Positions 19,019 through 28,571 of a stretch of DNA of 63,947 nt are shown here, in pieces; position 1 is the first letter of the stretch, and every line of letters starts with the position of its first letter. The DNA lies in assembly GCA_025359045.1 (NCBI GenBank), contig JANYHN010000037.1, positions 1-63,947 on the forward strand. Reading direction: 5' to 3'. This DNA is from Hyphomicrobiales bacterium. Lineage in GTDB: Bacteria > Pseudomonadota > Alphaproteobacteria > Rhizobiales > Aestuariivirgaceae. Below the pieces are notes generated by a model. It was not told the DNA's origin. It saw nothing but the letters and a program-made list of their open reading frames with translations, and did no database searches. The position numbers and the translations under genes are program-made.

Positions 19019-19229
19019 ATTATCTTACCGACTCTTTAAGTGCCATCCGGAACACAATCATAAAGGCTCTGGAGCAGCTTGTCATGGGGGTAAGCTTGCC
19101 ATTGTTTGGCCAAGCTTTGGTGGCCATAAGAACCAAATATGCGTATAAATATAGTTGATACTGCGTAGGCCGAATCCCTTCGGGCCTGCGATCTAACGGA
19201 CGGGCAGCTAAAGTGACAGGTCAAGCAGG
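19019..19229. other. Intergenic region with a strong hairpin between bactofilin and the AsmA-family gene
   Basis: 211 bases between divergent genes. A stable stem-loop spans 19164-19190 (CGTAGGCC-GAA / TTC-g-GGCCTGCG with a TCCC loop, one wobble and one bulge). A second imperfect inverted repeat with TGGCCA arms lies near 19116-19136. No T-run follows, so this is not a standard terminator; it could fold in the leader of the AsmA-family mRNA or hold divergent promoters. Confidence 0.35.
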
Positions 19230-22200
19230 TTGAAGCGGAGAATAGCAAAAATAGCGGCTTGGACTATTCTGGCCATTCTTGTTGTTGTCCTTCTTAGTGC
19301 GGGCATTTTTGCTTGGAAGCTGTCGCAGGGGCCAATAGCGATTTCTTTTTTGAACAGCCGCATTGAGGAAGCCATCAATAGTCAGCTTAAAGACATGAAA
19401 GTGCAACTGGGCACGGCTGTTCTCGAACTCGATTCACAATCAAATGTTCCGCATATCAGATTTCGAAACTTGATCCTTTCGGATCGTTCGGGTTCCATTA
19501 TAGCAAGCGCCCCGCGTGCGGGTGTAAGCCTTGACAGCTCCGCAATGTGGAGCGGGAAAATTGCCGCTCGCAGTTTAGAACTTATCGGCCCAAAAATAAG
19601 TGCAAAGCGCAATATCGATGGCACTGTAGAACTTGGTGTAGGTGGGCAAGAAGCATCATCCGGAGAAGTGCAAACGAGCCAATCTACTGGAACTGATGCG
19701 ACCAAAAGCGGCAAGTCTGATCGCGGCGCCATAGCTAATTCTGAAATTACCAATCAGACATCAGGCGCAAAACTGATTGCACTATTGGATGATCACAGTG
19801 ATGGAAGTTCACTTGCTTCGCTTGAAGACATACGCATTACCTCAGCATCGATCAACGTTTATGACGATGCCAATTCTGCAAATTGGTTTGCGCCAAATGC
19901 CGATCTGACATTTAGAAAAATGCCATATGGTTTCGTCATTCTTGCGAAAGCCGATGTTAACACTGCTAAAGACCCCTGGCATACCGAGTTTTCAGCTACT
20001 TATCGCCACGAGCAGAAAAATTTTTCAATCAGCGCAACCGTCGATAATGTTGTTCCTGCAGATGTCGCAGACAAAGTATTTGCGCTTTCACAATTTGCTC
20101 AAGTGCGCATTCCACTTGCAGGGCACATTGAACTTGAGGCGACCGACGGCGGCATTGTGACTGCGGCTTCCGCGGAGTTTACGGCGGGAAAAGGCCGATT
20201 GAGCTTGCCGGACTTTGTAGCTCAGCCCATCGATATTGATAATGGCACGCTGAACGTTAAATATCGGCCTGATCAATCAAGTTTTGATATTGTCGATTCA
20301 TCACTTGTGGTGGGCGGAACCCGCGCTGACATTTCGGGAAATATTGCGCCCGTACGAACCGCTGACGGGAAACTTACCGCCGTTAAAATCCAGCTAAAAG
20401 CCCACAATGTGAGTTTGGATGCGACGGGAACAAAGACTGATCCAATTGTCGTTGATCGTGTGGAATTTATCGGACAAGCAGGTGTGACTGATGCAAGTCT
20501 CGAAATTGAAGACTTTGTTGTGATGTCTGGAAATACCGGGGTTCGAATGCGCGGCTCTATAAGCAGTGGCGAACAGTCACCTGCCATTCATTTGGCAGGG
20601 CGGGTTCGCGATATCTCAGCGGAATTTTTAAAAACAATTTGGCCGCCAATCATCGCGCCAAATTCGAGAAAATGGATTGCTGAAAATGTTATCGAGGGGC
20701 GTGTGTCGGAAGGGACTTTTCAAGTTAACTTAAACGCAAACGCATTGGCAAAAGCAAAACTGGAAAAAAGATTGCCCGATAATTCCGTTGATTTTTCGTT
20801 CAAGATTCAAGATGTGAGCACGCGGTATCTCAAAAAAATGCCAATACTCACAAAGGGCGAAGGCGAAGGCGGCCAACACGACAATAACTTTGAACTTAAC
20901 ATTAAGGCTGGCCAAACGAGTTTAGACTCTGGTCAGACCGTGAAGCTAAATAGCGGCAGCTTTATCGCCAAAGACGTTATGTTGGATGAAGTGCCTGGTA
21001 TATTCGCATTTGATCTATCTGCTTCTATTGACGCGATGTTGGCATTTGCCAGCCAACCTGACCTGAACGTGATTAAAACTAAGATCAATGAATTTGGAAA
21101 TTTACAAGGCAACGCACAAGCCACAATAGGTCTGAAACTTCCCCTAATTGATGATGTTCCCAAGGATCGAATTGACTTTAGTACAGATGTGAAATTGTCT
21201 GATGTGTCATTGCCAAACATTGTTCCCGGCATTGACCTAACGGACGGCCAATTTAATGTCGATATTTTCCCAGATTCGATTGCAATTTCTGGCCCCGCCA
21301 AGGTCAACGGATTACCAGCCAAAATCCAATGGCAAAAGCCACGCATTGGTGGGCAATCAAAAGCCATCGTGAGTGCCATACTTGATGAAAAAACCCGTGA
21401 AAAAATCGGACTGAAAGTTTCAGACTATATTTCCGGCCCGCTGCCAGTTCATGCAACAATTGATAAAAATGAGGCGGGCGATGCGGAAGTTTCCATTGAT
21501 GCAGACCTATCGCAAATTAAAATGAAACTCGCAGCAATCAGTTGGAAGCGCGATGCGGTTCCGGGAACAAAAGCCTCTTTCATCGTGCGCACGACGGCAG
21601 AAGGCAGAAGCATCGATAATTTTGTGCTGGACGGCGAAGGCCTGCATTTGCGCGGAAGTGTCAAAACATCTTTGAAAGGGAAGTTGCAATCTGTTGTGAT
21701 GGACCAAATAAAGCTGGACGAAGACAATGTTTTTACGGCCAAGATCGTTCCGGGTGAAGGCACGGTTGATCTTACACTGTCGGGCAAAAATTTTGATGCA
21801 AGGCCATATATTAAAACGTTGGTTGCTCCGGCCGCTCCTGTTCAAGGGAAAACTGCTCCTTCAACGGCTGAAGGCCAAGATTTCACAATGCATGCACATT
21901 TCGACCGCGTGACCGCCAATCGTGGCGAGATCATCAGCAATGTTGACGCTGTGTTGCGTGCCAGAGCAAGCAAGATTGCCGAAGCAGATATTACAGGAAC
22001 ATTTTTGAGCGGACAGCCGCTCAATGTGACTGTTGTTCCTTTGGCGACGGGTCGGGAATTTCGCGTCAGCACAAATGATGGTGGATCGGTGTTGCGGGCG
22101 GCGAATTTCTATTCAAAAATTGCCGGAGGACAACTGCGTTTTTATGCGCTGCTTGGAAACGAAGAGGGGTCACCCGTTCATAATGGCAGGTTGGATATTG

Positions 22201-22664
22201 TGAACTTTGATGTGCGGAATGAAGCCGCTCTGGCGGAACTTGACCAGCGCGGCAAACCTAAGAAATCTGGCCCGCGCAAAGAGGGAATTAACTTCGAAAG
22301 GCTGCATCTGCCATTTACAACTGATGAAAAATTCATCCGTTTGGGTGATGTGGTGCTGAAGGGAAGTGACATCTGTGCAACGGCCGATGGTGTGATTCGC
22401 AAATCCGATAATACAATCGATGTGACAGGCACGGTTATTCCCGCATGCGGGCTTTCCGGCGTGTTCAATAATGTGCCTTTGTTGGGCGATATTTTGAGCG
22501 GTGGCAACAGTAATGAAGGACTGTTTGGCGTAACCTATTTGGTTGGTGGCACATTTACAAAACCCGAATTCAAAGTGAACCCGATTTCTGCTATTGCGCC
22601 AGGAATTTTTCGTCGGTTCTTCGACTTCTCGCCAAAGCGGGCACCTGCCCAAGGAACCAATTGA
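19230..22664 (+). CDS. AsmA-family / DUF3971 large periplasmic protein (YhdP-like)
   Basis: An 1144-residue protein with one N-terminal membrane helix (about 9-30) and a very long beta-rich periplasmic body. DUF3971 covers roughly 280-560, and an AsmA-like C-terminal region lies near 850-1110 ('DICATADGVIRKSDNTIDVTGTVIPACGLSGVFNNVPLLG' type end). Members such as YhdP, TamB and AsmA form hydrophobic grooves that carry phospholipids to the outer membrane. The start is a TTG, since no ATG or GTG lies near; the Lys/Arg-rich first residues before the helix support it. The stop abuts the convergent tyrS stop in a TGATCA palindrome. Confidence 0.87.
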   Translation: MKRRIAKIAAWTILAILVVVLLSAGIFAWKLSQGPIAISFLNSRIEEAINSQLKDMKVQLGTAVLELDSQSNVPHIRFRNLILSDRSGSIIASAPRAGVSLDSSAMWSGKIAARSLELIGPKISAKRNIDGTVELGVGGQEASSGEVQTSQSTGTDATKSGKSDRGAIANSEITNQTSGAKLIALLDDHSDGSSLASLEDIRITSASINVYDDANSANWFAPNADLTFRKMPYGFVILAKADVNTAKDPWHTEFSATYRHEQKNFSISATVDNVVPADVADKVFALSQFAQVRIPLAGHIELEATDGGIVTAASAEFTAGKGRLSLPDFVAQPIDIDNGTLNVKYRPDQSSFDIVDSSLVVGGTRADISGNIAPVRTADGKLTAVKIQLKAHNVSLDATGTKTDPIVVDRVEFIGQAGVTDASLEIEDFVVMSGNTGVRMRGSISSGEQSPAIHLAGRVRDISAEFLKTIWPPIIAPNSRKWIAENVIEGRVSEGTFQVNLNANALAKAKLEKRLPDNSVDFSFKIQDVSTRYLKKMPILTKGEGEGGQHDNNFELNIKAGQTSLDSGQTVKLNSGSFIAKDVMLDEVPGIFAFDLSASIDAMLAFASQPDLNVIKTKINEFGNLQGNAQATIGLKLPLIDDVPKDRIDFSTDVKLSDVSLPNIVPGIDLTDGQFNVDIFPDSIAISGPAKVNGLPAKIQWQKPRIGGQSKAIVSAILDEKTREKIGLKVSDYISGPLPVHATIDKNEAGDAEVSIDADLSQIKMKLAAISWKRDAVPGTKASFIVRTTAEGRSIDNFVLDGEGLHLRGSVKTSLKGKLQSVVMDQIKLDEDNVFTAKIVPGEGTVDLTLSGKNFDARPYIKTLVAPAAPVQGKTAPSTAEGQDFTMHAHFDRVTANRGEIISNVDAVLRARASKIAEADITGTFLSGQPLNVTVVPLATGREFRVSTNDGGSVLRAANFYSKIAGGQLRFYALLGNEEGSPVHNGRLDIVNFDVRNEAALAELDQRGKPKKSGPRKEGINFERLHLPFTTDEKFIRLGDVVLKGSDICATADGVIRKSDNTIDVTGTVIPACGLSGVFNNVPLLGDILSGGNSNEGLFGVTYLVGGTFTKPEFKVNPISAIAPGIFRRFFDFSPKRAPAQGTN

Positions 22665-23909
22665 TCAGGCTATCTTGATCAATACGTGTTTCTTTTTACC
22701 CATCGAAAGCTTAATTGCGCCGTCTGAGTTCAGGTCAGTTTTTGAAATTGTCAATTTTTCGTCGCGAACCGCAATATCATTTACCTTGATTGCCCCGCCT
22801 TGGATTGAACGCTTAGCTTCACCGTTCGATGTGGCTAGTCCTGCATGAACCAAAGCGGGCAAAATTCCAACAGGTTGAGAAAGATCAATTATTACCGTCG
22901 GAAGACCAGTGGCACTCATTCCTTCTTCAAAGGTTTTGCGGGCGGTTTCCGCTGCATCGTGAGCTGCTGCTTCGCCATGTAACATAGCTGTTGCCGCATT
23001 GGCCAAAATCTTTTTTGCTTCATTGATCTCGGCTCCACCTAAAGCCTCAAGTTTGGCAATTTCAGACAATGGTAAAATCGTAAATAGTTTGAGGAAACGG
23101 CCAACATCTGCGTCTTCCGTATTGCGCCAGAACTGCCAATATTCATATGGGCTGCGCATATCTGCATTCAGCCACACCGCGCCCGAAGCCGTTTTACCCA
23201 TCTTTGCGCCAGAGGAAAGGGTGATCAGCGGCGAGGTTAAAGCATAAAGTTGGTGCGTGCCCATGCGGCGGCCAAGGTCGATGCCGTTAACAATATTGCC
23301 CCATTGATCAGAGCCACCCATTTGCAAATTGCAGCCGTAGCGGCGGGCCAGTTCCACAAAGTCATAGGCCTGCAAAACCATATAGTTGAATTCGATGAAC
23401 GACAGTTCGTGTTCGCGCTCCAAGCGCATCTTCACACTATCCATGGCAAGCATGCGGTTAACACTGAAATGCTTTCCCACATCGCGCAACATTTCAATAT
23501 AGTTGAGCGTGGTCAGCCATTCGGCGTTATCGGACATGAATGCATCGGTGCTGGCATTGCCAAATTTTAGAAATTTATCAAACACAGTCTGAATGCCGCG
23601 CTTGTTTGCTTCAATATCATCAAGCGTTAAAATCTTTCGGCTTTCATCACGCCCCGATGGATCGCCAACGCGCGTTGTGCCGCCACCCATAAGGACGATT
23701 GGCTTATTGCCAGTCTTTTGCAGCCAGTGCAGCAACATGATCTGCACAAGCGATCCCACATGCAATGAAGAAGCGGTGCAATCAAACCCAATATAGGCCA
23801 CGGCATTATTGGCCGCTGCCAAGGCATCAAGCCCGCCAAAATCGGAACATTGGTGGATATACCCGCGCTCTGTTAAAGTATTAAGAAATTCTGATTTATA
23901 ATGGGTCAT
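22665..23909 (-). CDS. tyrS: Tyrosyl-tRNA synthetase
   Basis: Charges tRNA-Tyr. A 414-residue class I synthetase of the TyrRS-B length class. The HIGH-like motif is 'LHVGSLVQ' and the KMSKS-like motif is 'KMGKTASG'. The '[12 protein letters not shown]' tyrosine-binding segment is present, and the C-terminal 60-odd residues form an S4 RNA-binding domain ('[26 protein letters not shown]'). It is divergent from anmK with only 30 bases between the starts, a pairing widely seen in alphaproteobacteria. Confidence 0.97.
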   Translation of the reverse strand: MTHYKSEFLNTLTERGYIHQCSDFGGLDALAAANNAVAYIGFDCTASSLHVGSLVQIMLLHWLQKTGNKPIVLMGGGTTRVGDPSGRDESRKILTLDDIEANKRGIQTVFDKFLKFGNASTDAFMSDNAEWLTTLNYIEMLRDVGKHFSVNRMLAMDSVKMRLEREHELSFIEFNYMVLQAYDFVELARRYGCNLQMGGSDQWGNIVNGIDLGRRMGTHQLYALTSPLITLSSGAKMGKTASGAVWLNADMRSPYEYWQFWRNTEDADVGRFLKLFTILPLSEIAKLEALGGAEINEAKKILANAATAMLHGEAAAHDAAETARKTFEEGMSATGLPTVIIDLSQPVGILPALVHAGLATSNGEAKRSIQGGAIKVNDIAVRDEKLTISKTDLNSDGAIKLSMGKKKHVLIKIA

Positions 23910-23939
23910 GATGGCCGCCTCTTAACACAAGTGTGATTC

Positions 23940-25034
23940 ATGTCAAAAATCTTCACAAGTATTGGATTGATGTCGGGCACGTCTCTGGATGGCATTGATG
24001 TTGCGTTGATTAAGACAGATGGCGAAAACATAGTCGAACGCGGGCCATCGGCAACTTATCCATATGATCAAGAGCAGCAAGATATATTGCGCCAGGCGCT
24101 TGTAGACGCAAACGAGATTACTGTGCGCACCCAGAGGCCTGCCAATCTGAACGAGGTTGAGGCGCTTTCGACCAAATTGCATGTTGATGCAGTTCTACGC
24201 TTTCTTTATGAAAATGAGTTAAACCATTCAAATGTAGATATAATCGGCTTTCACGGACAGACTGTAATTCATAAACCTGATAAGCGCTTAACTGTTCAAT
24301 TGGGCGATGGACAAGCGCTCTCCAATGCTACAAAAATTCCAATCATTTACGATATGCGTGCCGCCGATGTAGCGGCAGGAGGACAGGGCGCACCTCTCGT
24401 TCCAGTTTACCATCGTGCGCTGGCCAAGGTTACACCTGTTGCTTTCGTCAACATCGGCGGCGTTGGCAACGTGACCCATGTGAGTGCAGATGGGTTTCTC
24501 AACGCATTTGATACGGGGCCGGGCAATGCCCTAATAAATGATTGGATGAAGAAACATACCGGTATTGATTTTGATGATTCCGGAAAAACCGCCGCAAGCG
24601 GTAAGATTTCCGTACCCCATCTAAAGATGGCTCTTGCTAGCAACTATTTCATCAAACGACCGCCAAAGTCTCTCGACCGCAACAGCTTCGTTGATCTTGA
24701 TTTCAACGGACTGAATTTGGAAGATGGTGCAGCAACACTCACCGCATTTACCGCTCATTCGATTTCACGCTCTGCAAAATGGTTTCATGAACCACCAAAT
24801 CTTTGGATTATTTGTGGAGGCGGACGCCACAATGCGACACTGATGCAAATGCTTCGTGAGATTTTGCCAAATGTGCAAAGTGCTGAAGACCAAGGAATGA
24901 ATGGTGATAGCATTGAAGCTGAAGCTTGGGGATATCTTGCGGTGAGATCATTGCGTGGTTTACCAATAACATTCCCAGGCACAACAGGCGTGGGACACGA
25001 AATGACAGGTGGTGTTTTAGCTAAGCCTACTTAG
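23940..25034 (+). CDS. anmK: Anhydro-N-acetylmuramic acid kinase
   Basis: Phosphorylates and opens 1,6-anhydro-MurNAc from recycled peptidoglycan to MurNAc-6-phosphate. The 364-residue length is standard. The N-terminal 'GLMSGTSLDGIDVALI' phosphate loop, 'GFHGQTVIHKP', 'YDMRAADVAAGGQGAPLVP' and 'FVNIGGVGNVTH' are diagnostic, with 'ICGGGRHNATLM' near the C terminus. The neighbouring minus-strand ROK kinase overlaps its stop by four bases; whether that kinase shares the amino-sugar pathway is unknown. Confidence 0.96.
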   Translation: MSKIFTSIGLMSGTSLDGIDVALIKTDGENIVERGPSATYPYDQEQQDILRQALVDANEITVRTQRPANLNEVEALSTKLHVDAVLRFLYENELNHSNVDIIGFHGQTVIHKPDKRLTVQLGDGQALSNATKIPIIYDMRAADVAAGGQGAPLVPVYHRALAKVTPVAFVNIGGVGNVTHVSADGFLNAFDTGPGNALINDWMKKHTGIDFDDSGKTAASGKISVPHLKMALASNYFIKRPPKSLDRNSFVDLDFNGLNLEDGAATLTAFTAHSISRSAKWFHEPPNLWIICGGGRHNATLMQMLREILPNVQSAEDQGMNGDSIEAEAWGYLAVRSLRGLPITFPGTTGVGHEMTGGVLAKPT

Positions 25035-25933
25035 ACAAATTTCATTGCCATAGCCGCCGCACCAATCAAACCCGAATTATCGCCAAGCTCTGCTGGCACA
25101 ACCTGAATTTCACGAAATGCTGGCATGGCATTGCGGTCAATCTGATCGCGAATGCTGGGCATCATTAAATCCAGAGCTGACGATAAACCCCCGCCAACGA
25201 TCAGAATTTCGGGGCTATAAAGATGCAGCAAACTGGCAAATCCATAGCCTAACCATTCGGCTTCTTTTGCAACCAATAATTTTGCTTTTTCGTTTCCTTC
25301 GCGCGCTAACTGCACAGCTTGTTTGCCATCAGAGAAACCTAGATTCTGTGCAGCAATAGAAAAATTTGTGGCCGAAGCAATTGCTTCAAAACATCCACGA
25401 CCACCGCAGCCGCAAATAGGACCAGTGGGATCAATCATCATATGGCCAACATGAGCGGCCATTCCGCGTCGCCCGTGCATAAGATGGCCGTCAACAACAA
25501 CACCCCCGCCAATCCCGGTACTGACTGTGACGTAAACAATATTATTCAACCCGCGTCCCGCGCCGAATTTCCATTCGCCATTAGCAGCGGCAACGCCATC
25601 ATTTTCGAGCACTACAGGAAGTGACAATTGTTTCGACAAAGTATCGCGCAAAGGAAAATTGAGCCACCCGGGCAATGTTGGCAAATCAGAAGTTCGACCA
25701 TTATCTAGATCAAGCGGGCCGGGGGAAGAAACACCTGCGGCGCTTATACGCTCTTTAAAACCTTCGGCGATTTCACTAGCCATTTGCGCCATTTGGCCAA
25801 TAACCGCATGCGGCCCACCTGCTACGTCTGTTGCCACCGCTGTTCGGTGCAGCAGTTGGCCTTGCCTGTCTATCACAGCTAAACGCAACTGCGTGCCGCC
25901 CAAATCAATCCCAAGGGTTAAGTCTTTTGTCAT
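25031..25933 (-). CDS. ROK-family sugar kinase
   Basis: A 300-residue cytoplasmic kinase with the ASKHA ATP motif 'LGIDLGGTQLRLAV' at the N terminus, the ROK signature region 'GHMMIDPTGPICGCGGRGCFEAIAS' with the CxCGxxGC zinc site, and the substrate/active-site 'LENDGVAAANGEWKFGAGRG'. The start at 25933 overlaps the upstream epimerase stop (ATGA). ROK kinases act on glucose, mannose, allose, N-acetylmannosamine and similar sugars; the substrate here is open. As the last gene of the sugar module it probably phosphorylates the intermediate fed to the epimerase. Confidence 0.88.
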   Translation of the reverse strand: MTKDLTLGIDLGGTQLRLAVIDRQGQLLHRTAVATDVAGGPHAVIGQMAQMASEIAEGFKERISAAGVSSPGPLDLDNGRTSDLPTLPGWLNFPLRDTLSKQLSLPVVLENDGVAAANGEWKFGAGRGLNNIVYVTVSTGIGGGVVVDGHLMHGRRGMAAHVGHMMIDPTGPICGCGGRGCFEAIASATNFSIAAQNLGFSDGKQAVQLAREGNEKAKLLVAKEAEWLGYGFASLLHLYSPEILIVGGGLSSALDLMMPSIRDQIDRNAMPAFREIQVVPAELGDNSGLIGAAAMAMKFV

Positions 25934-26634
25934 TTTTGCGCATGCACCCATGTGAAGCGCTCGGCCAAATCAGCAGCCCCAAAGGCCAGTGATCCCATCA
26001 CAATTGTTTCAGCACCTGCCGCTCGCAACACCGGAACTGTGTTTTCACGAATTCCACCATCCGCCGCAACGATAACCCGACGACCCGCACTGGCCACCAA
26101 AGACCGCGCCGCGCGAAGCCGAGCAGGGGCTTCACCATCAAGGCCTACACCTTTAACTCCCATCCGCGTGCCCAGCAATGTGAACATATCAATATACGGC
26201 ACAAATTGAGCAGCGTCGGTTACTGGTGTGTGAAGCTGCAACACGATACCAGTTTTGAGGCCGGCTGATTTGACAGATGCAAGAGCTTCCAATGCATTGG
26301 CATTTTCGGCATGTACACTTATGAGATCAGCACCCGCGTCTGCAAATTGCGTAACTTGATCCATCAAAATTCGATCCGCCACCATCAGATGCACGTGAAT
26401 GGGCTTGGACGTTACCTTGCGAACACTTGCCAACAAATCGGGAAAGAACAACATCGCGGGCGAAAAATGCCCATCTGAAACATCGACATGAAAAATATCA
26501 GTGAAAGGTTCAATGCGCTTTGTGTCATCAACCAACCGCCCAAGATCAGCCGACCAGAGTGAAATCTCGGCCATCAGTCGGTCTTTAGGTAAAGTGTCTA
26601 ACCAATCAGCAGCGGGGCGGTGGAGCGTGTTCAA
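25930..26634 (-). CDS. Ribulose-phosphate 3-epimerase family protein
   Basis: A 234-residue TIM barrel of the RPE family. Conserved parts are 'ISLWSADLGRL', 'IFHVDVSDGHFSP' (metal-binding His and Asp), 'PIHVHLMV', 'DLISVHAENA' and 'IVAADGGIRENTVPVLRAAGAETIVMGS' (phosphate loop). It starts with TTG at 26634 behind a good AGAGG ribosome-binding site. The N-terminal extension and its place in a sugar operon next to a ROK kinase favour an allulose-6-phosphate or other specialised 3-epimerase over housekeeping Rpe, but this is inference. Confidence 0.85.
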   Translation of the reverse strand: MNTLHRPAADWLDTLPKDRLMAEISLWSADLGRLVDDTKRIEPFTDIFHVDVSDGHFSPAMLFFPDLLASVRKVTSKPIHVHLMVADRILMDQVTQFADAGADLISVHAENANALEALASVKSAGLKTGIVLQLHTPVTDAAQFVPYIDMFTLLGTRMGVKGVGLDGEAPARLRAARSLVASAGRRVIVAADGGIRENTVPVLRAAGAETIVMGSLAFGAADLAERFTWVHAQK

Positions 26635-26658
26635 GATAAAACCTCTTTAAAAAATTTA

Positions 26659-27483
26659 CTATAGCTCGAGAATTCTTTTGAGAAAAATCGCAACTGCTGG
26701 CGCTTCTGCCTCAGTTAATCCATGCGTGACGAGAGAGCCGTTAAAGCCCGATTGTTTCAAACAACCAATAAAGTGTGAAAAATCAACGACGCCTCTTCCC
26801 GCTGCAACAAACTCACCCATCGGATTACGATCCTTTGCATGGGCCATAGTGATATGATCACCGAGAAGGTCGACTGCGCCAGCTATGATTTCGCGGCAGA
26901 TTCTTTTGGTTTCGATTTCGAACAAGTTCGCCGGATCAAAGACGATTTTCAGCCGTGGCGACTTCATTTCATCAATCAACTGTTTTGCGTGTTGTGCCGA
27001 TGAAACTATATTCGCAAGCTCAGGTTCAATCCCCAAATCAACGCCATGCGCTTCTGCGAGTTGCAAAGCCTTGGCCATTTCTATGGCCATATCACGCCAA
27101 GCTTCTTGCGTGCTGTTATCTTTGTGATAGCACCATTGATCAATCGGATCGCGCGAGCCTGTGCAAAGCGTGACCAAGCTTGTTCCAATTGCTTTGGCAT
27201 TTGAAATGATAACATCAAGACGGCGCAAGCCATCGGCGCGAATTGCTGGATCGGGGTGCGCCATATTGTATGTGCCCGAAATCGCGGCAATGGAAATACC
27301 AGTTGATTTTGCGGCTGCGTCGATTTCGGAAATTGTAATGGAGGAAATTTCTTCAGGCATGGCAGGTAACCCAACGCAGGCCATGTTGAACTGTGCTGCT
27401 TCATATCCCGCAGCGCGTACAGCGCTCAGTACAGGCAATGCACCCTGCGTTGCAAACGTCTTGGCGAAAATGCCAAGCTGCAT
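26659..27483 (-). CDS. Sugar phosphate isomerase/epimerase family TIM-barrel protein
   Basis: A 274-residue xylose-isomerase-like TIM barrel (AP-endonuclease-2 superfamily). Expected metal ligands sit in 'DLGIEPELAN' (Glu), 'KIVFDPANLFE' (Asp), 'ITMAHAKDRN' (His) and a late Glu. Relatives include tagatose/allulose 3-epimerases, hydroxypyruvate isomerase, inosose dehydratase and the 3-keto-glucoside epimerase YcjR. Its ATG shares one base with the upstream dehydrogenase stop, so the pair is translationally coupled and probably acts on successive intermediates. Exact reaction unassigned. Confidence 0.83.
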   Translation of the reverse strand: MQLGIFAKTFATQGALPVLSAVRAAGYEAAQFNMACVGLPAMPEEISSITISEIDAAAKSTGISIAAISGTYNMAHPDPAIRADGLRRLDVIISNAKAIGTSLVTLCTGSRDPIDQWCYHKDNSTQEAWRDMAIEMAKALQLAEAHGVDLGIEPELANIVSSAQHAKQLIDEMKSPRLKIVFDPANLFEIETKRICREIIAGAVDLLGDHITMAHAKDRNPMGEFVAAGRGVVDFSHFIGCLKQSGFNGSLVTHGLTEAEAPAVAIFLKRILEL

Positions 27484-28562
27484 CAGACCAAGCCGCTCAC
27501 ATCAGCAAGGCGGATTGATTTTCCCGTCTGCACAGATTGTACGACAGCTGCCATGCCTCGAACCGAAGCAATGCCGTCATGAATATCCGCGCCACGCATT
27601 GGAGCACCATCTAAAATCACATCCGCAAAGCCTTCGAGTTGGCGACGATAAAAATGGCCGTCAGCACCAAGCGGCCTGCGATAGGTCGCATCTTTCTCGT
27701 GAAAAATTTCAACGTCAGATGATTTGTAGTACCACGGATTGTAAGTTTTCGCGGCCACACTGCCATGTTCGCCATAGAGCGTCAGCCCTTCGCTCCAGTC
27801 CGCGCGGATTGCAACAGTCAGGTCTAAATGGCCCATACAGCCATTCGCAAAATCTATATCTATGAACCAACTATATGCGCCAAATTTTTCATTGAGCTTC
27901 GCATTGACCTCGGTTATTTCACCGCAATAATATCGAGCTAAATCAAGAAGATGGCAACCATGGGCCAGCATGTAATAGCGCTTCAAATCAGCCTTTGGAT
28001 TTATCGTGGGTTTACGAGTCGAGGCACTGAGAATGGGAAGCGGTTGAACTGCGTCTGTCATCGGATAGCGATGCGTTGAATCACAATACCAAGCTTTGAA
28101 AGCTAGCTGCTGGCCCATTTCACCTTGCGCAAATGCGCGACCCGCTTCCAAGCCTGCATCAAAGCGCAACATATGACCAATCTGCAATACCTTTCCAGAC
28201 CTATTAACCGCATCGGCAAGTCCTTCGACTTCTTCAACGCCAACGCCAATTGGTTTTTCGCAAAGCACATGTTTGCCCGCATTCAGTGCCATGATGGAGG
28301 CCGGAACATGAAATGCATCGGAAGTCGCAATGATCACCGCATCAAGAGCAGGATCGTCCAACATCTTCTGATAATCATGATAACGTTTTTGTGGTAAATA
28401 CGTATTGCCCATGCGTTCGACTAAATCTTCGGCCACATCGCAAATGGCATAAAGATCGGCATTGCGGGCTTTTACAGCTGATTCAAAATGCGCAAATTGT
28501 GCAATAGGCCCACAACCAAGGATACCAACGTTGAGACGGCGTTCTTGTTTTTTGAGGGCCAC
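27483..28562 (-). CDS. Gfo/Idh/MocA-family sugar dehydrogenase
   Basis: A 359-residue NAD(P)-dependent oxidoreductase. The Rossmann motif is 'VGILGCGPIAQFAHFE', and the family's catalytic Lys is in 'HVLCEKPIGVG'. The C-terminal half is the alpha/beta substrate domain with a His in 'YMLAHGCHLLDLARYY'. GTG start at 28562 with AAGG seven bases before. Relatives oxidise inositols, glucose, 1,5-anhydrofructose or the C3-OH of glucosides. It is the first dedicated gene of the sugar module, nine bases after the alpha/beta hydrolase. Confidence 0.87.
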   Translation of the reverse strand: MALKKQERRLNVGILGCGPIAQFAHFESAVKARNADLYAICDVAEDLVERMGNTYLPQKRYHDYQKMLDDPALDAVIIATSDAFHVPASIMALNAGKHVLCEKPIGVGVEEVEGLADAVNRSGKVLQIGHMLRFDAGLEAGRAFAQGEMGQQLAFKAWYCDSTHRYPMTDAVQPLPILSASTRKPTINPKADLKRYYMLAHGCHLLDLARYYCGEITEVNAKLNEKFGAYSWFIDIDFANGCMGHLDLTVAIRADWSEGLTLYGEHGSVAAKTYNPWYYKSSDVEIFHEKDATYRRPLGADGHFYRRQLEGFADVILDGAPMRGADIHDGIASVRGMAAVVQSVQTGKSIRLADVSGLV

Positions 28563-28571
28563 GGGCTTGCC

